64,000 nucleotides of DNA from Bacteroidetes bacterium UBA6221. GTDB taxonomy: Bacteria > Bacteroidota > Bacteroidia > Chitinophagales > Chitinophagaceae. Where the stretch lies: the NCBI GenBank assembly GCA_002421685.1, contig DISB01000024.1, positions 1-64,000 on the forward strand. The letters run 5' to 3'. Position 1 is the first letter of the stretch; each line of letters starts with the position of its first letter. Position numbers and translations under genes: made by a program. Under the pieces are notes generated by a model. The model was not told the DNA's origin. It made no database searches and saw only the letters and a program-made list of their open reading frames with translations. Positions 63,035 through 64,000 of this stretch are shown here, piece by piece.

Positions 63035-63254
63035 AATATTGCATTACCGGGATAAATGTATAGGCTGTAATATCTGTTATGAAATATGGCCTGTACGCTG
63101 GCGCCTGTCGCGGGTAGATGGTAAATGCACGCTGGTAAACGGCATTGCCAAAAAAGGTGTGTGGCAAACTAACATCTCAACAGATGAGGTAGCCATCAAT
63201 GCACAAGTAGCATCGGCCTGCCCGGTAAAAGTGATAAGAATAGTAAAAAACTGA
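63027..63254 (+). CDS. Small mono-cluster 4Fe-4S ferredoxin-like protein
   Basis: 75 residues. 'KCIGCNICYEIWPVRW' provides Cys11, Cys14 and Cys17; the fourth Cys of the usual CxxCxxCxxxCP is Trp21. The second half keeps 'ASACPVKVI' (Cys65), so the four ligands for one cluster are present, as in single-cluster ferredoxins. It overlaps the U32 gene by 8 nt and shares its transcription. It likely supplies electrons to, or helps mature, the U32 enzyme's cluster. Confidence 0.85.
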   Translation: MPKILHYRDKCIGCNICYEIWPVRWRLSRVDGKCTLVNGIAKKGVWQTNISTDEVAINAQVASACPVKVIRIVKN

Positions 63255-63371
63255 CTTAGGATAGCCACCAAACTCCGTTCCAAAAAGGAGATGTTATGGT
63301 TTGAGCCTGGCGGATAGCCGTCCTCCCCAGCCTGCCCAACTATATTCACCCGTTCTGGTTATCTTAGTAAC

Positions 63372-64000
63372 ATGAATTGGCACCGGCAGCAGGCAGACGA
63401 GGTATTGGCAGAGTTGAAGACCAGGGTTGAGGGACTGGATGACAGTGAATGGACATCGAGACTGCAAGAACATGGGCGTAATGAGTTGCAGGCGGCTAAA
63501 GAACGCAGCAGGCTGGCCATTTTCCTGTCTCAGTTCAAAGATGTCATGATATTGATATTGGTTGTGGCTGCCGTGGTGTCTTTTGTAGCGGGGGAAATTA
63601 CCGATACCATAGTTATCCTGGCTATCATCATAGGAAATGCCGTGATAGGCTACTACCAGGAATATAACGCAGAACGCTCGATACGCATGCTGCAAAAAAT
63701 GGCGGCGCAACATGCATTGGTATTACGGAACGGCGAAACGAAAGACATAGACGCAGCCGAGCTGGTGCCGGGCGATATCGTTTTGCTCGAAGCCGGGAAT
63801 ATTGTTCCCGCCGATGCCCGGTTGATAGAATCCGCCTCACTGAAAGCCGAAGAAGCTGCGCTGACGGGAGAGAGCGACAGCGTGCACAAAACAGTGGATG
63901 CACTACAGGATGAAGACCTGCTGCCGGCCGACCAGGTGAACATGGTCTTCAAAGGCACTGTCATCAGCAACGGTACGGGCAAGGCGGTGGTTGTATCTAC
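63372..64000 (+). CDS. Cation-transporting P-type ATPase, N-terminal part (runs off the window)
   Basis: An ATG at 63372 opens a frame of 209 complete codons to the window edge. It has the N-terminal cation-ATPase region (MNWHRQQADEVLAEL ... HGRNELQ), two membrane helices (DVMILILVVAAVVSFVAG and DTIVILAIIIGNAVIGYYQE), and the actuator domain with 'LVPGDIVLLEAGNIVPADARL' (key residues PGDIV and PADAR) and 'AALTGES'. The order and the 'YYQEYNAERSI' stretch indicate the P2 type (Ca or Na/K-like). The phosphorylated DKTGT motif lies beyond position 64000. It begins 117 nt after the ferredoxin-like gene. Confidence 0.9.
   Translation, partial: MNWHRQQADEVLAELKTRVEGLDDSEWTSRLQEHGRNELQAAKERSRLAIFLSQFKDVMILILVVAAVVSFVAGEITDTIVILAIIIGNAVIGYYQEYNAERSIRMLQKMAAQHALVLRNGETKDIDAAELVPGDIVLLEAGNIVPADARLIESASLKAEEAALTGESDSVHKTVDALQDEDLLPADQVNMVFKGTVISNGTGKAVVVS

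Overview
The window comes from a member of the Bacteroidota, most likely the Chitinophagales/Chitinophagaceae. Reasons: promoters follow the Bacteroidota pattern TTG-N20-TAnnTTTG (for example upstream of gapA, kdsA, folK and the arginase gene); two proteins end in type IX secretion (T9SS) sorting domains; SpII lipoproteins are common; the serine deaminase is single-chain; and DUF4476, DUF3857 and poly-HAMP hybrid kinases, all typical of this phylum, are present. The genes are mostly housekeeping and envelope functions. I saw no prophage, transposase, CRISPR array, tRNA or rRNA gene.

Layout. 1-6.5 kb (minus strand): a cut-off secreted adhesin-like protein, a GT9 glycosyltransferase, a LysM/RlpA-like protein, an RsmF-type rRNA methyltransferase and purB. 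6.6-8.7 kb: a two-component pair. 8.8-14.1 kb: a secreted trypsin-like protease, a DPP-IV peptidase, an alpha/beta hydrolase and kdsA. 14.1-18.1 kb: two overlapping DUF3857/transglutaminase paralogues, one lacking the catalytic residues. 18.1-23.5 kb: sdaA, a fasciclin protein, a GT-C-like membrane glycosyltransferase broken by an in-frame amber codon, and sppA. 23.6-25.5 kb: a secreted protein, a methyltransferase and folK. 25.5-33.5 kb: a receiver-kinase and a 2224-residue cytosolic hybrid kinase with twelve exact 92-residue HAMP-type repeats.

33.5-43.5 kb: an intergenic repeat island, then a TPR membrane protein, an orphan GroES, a methyltransferase, a PAP2 phosphatase, a DUF4476 protein, an SpoU/TrmH methyltransferase, an Omp85-type lipoprotein, an arginase-family enzyme, a GNAT and an SGNH/PKD/T9SS esterase-like protein. 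43.8-48.3 kb: ileS and a DksA-like protein fused to a histone-H1-like tail. 49.0-49.9 kb: a second repeat island. 49.9-55.8 kb: an FkbM methyltransferase, an ECF sigma factor with a partner predicted to span both membranes, a queuosine-precursor transporter, a GNAT, a pseudo-receiver and DoxX. 56-60 kb: a beta-helix T9SS protein, pgk and gapA. 60-64 kb: a third repeat island, small lipoproteins, a U32-family tRNA hydroxylase overlapping a mono-cluster ferredoxin, and the start of a P-type ATPase.

The most unusual signal is not a gene. Three intergenic copies (33.87, 49.30 and 60.81 kb) share the same -7 box (TATATTTG), exactly 37 nt, then a boxA-like AGYTCTTTGACATA as in rRNA leaders. Two of them also share a hairpin and an 80-bp block with 71 of 80 identical bases. 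This looks like a dispersed, transcribed non-coding element carrying an antitermination-type signal.
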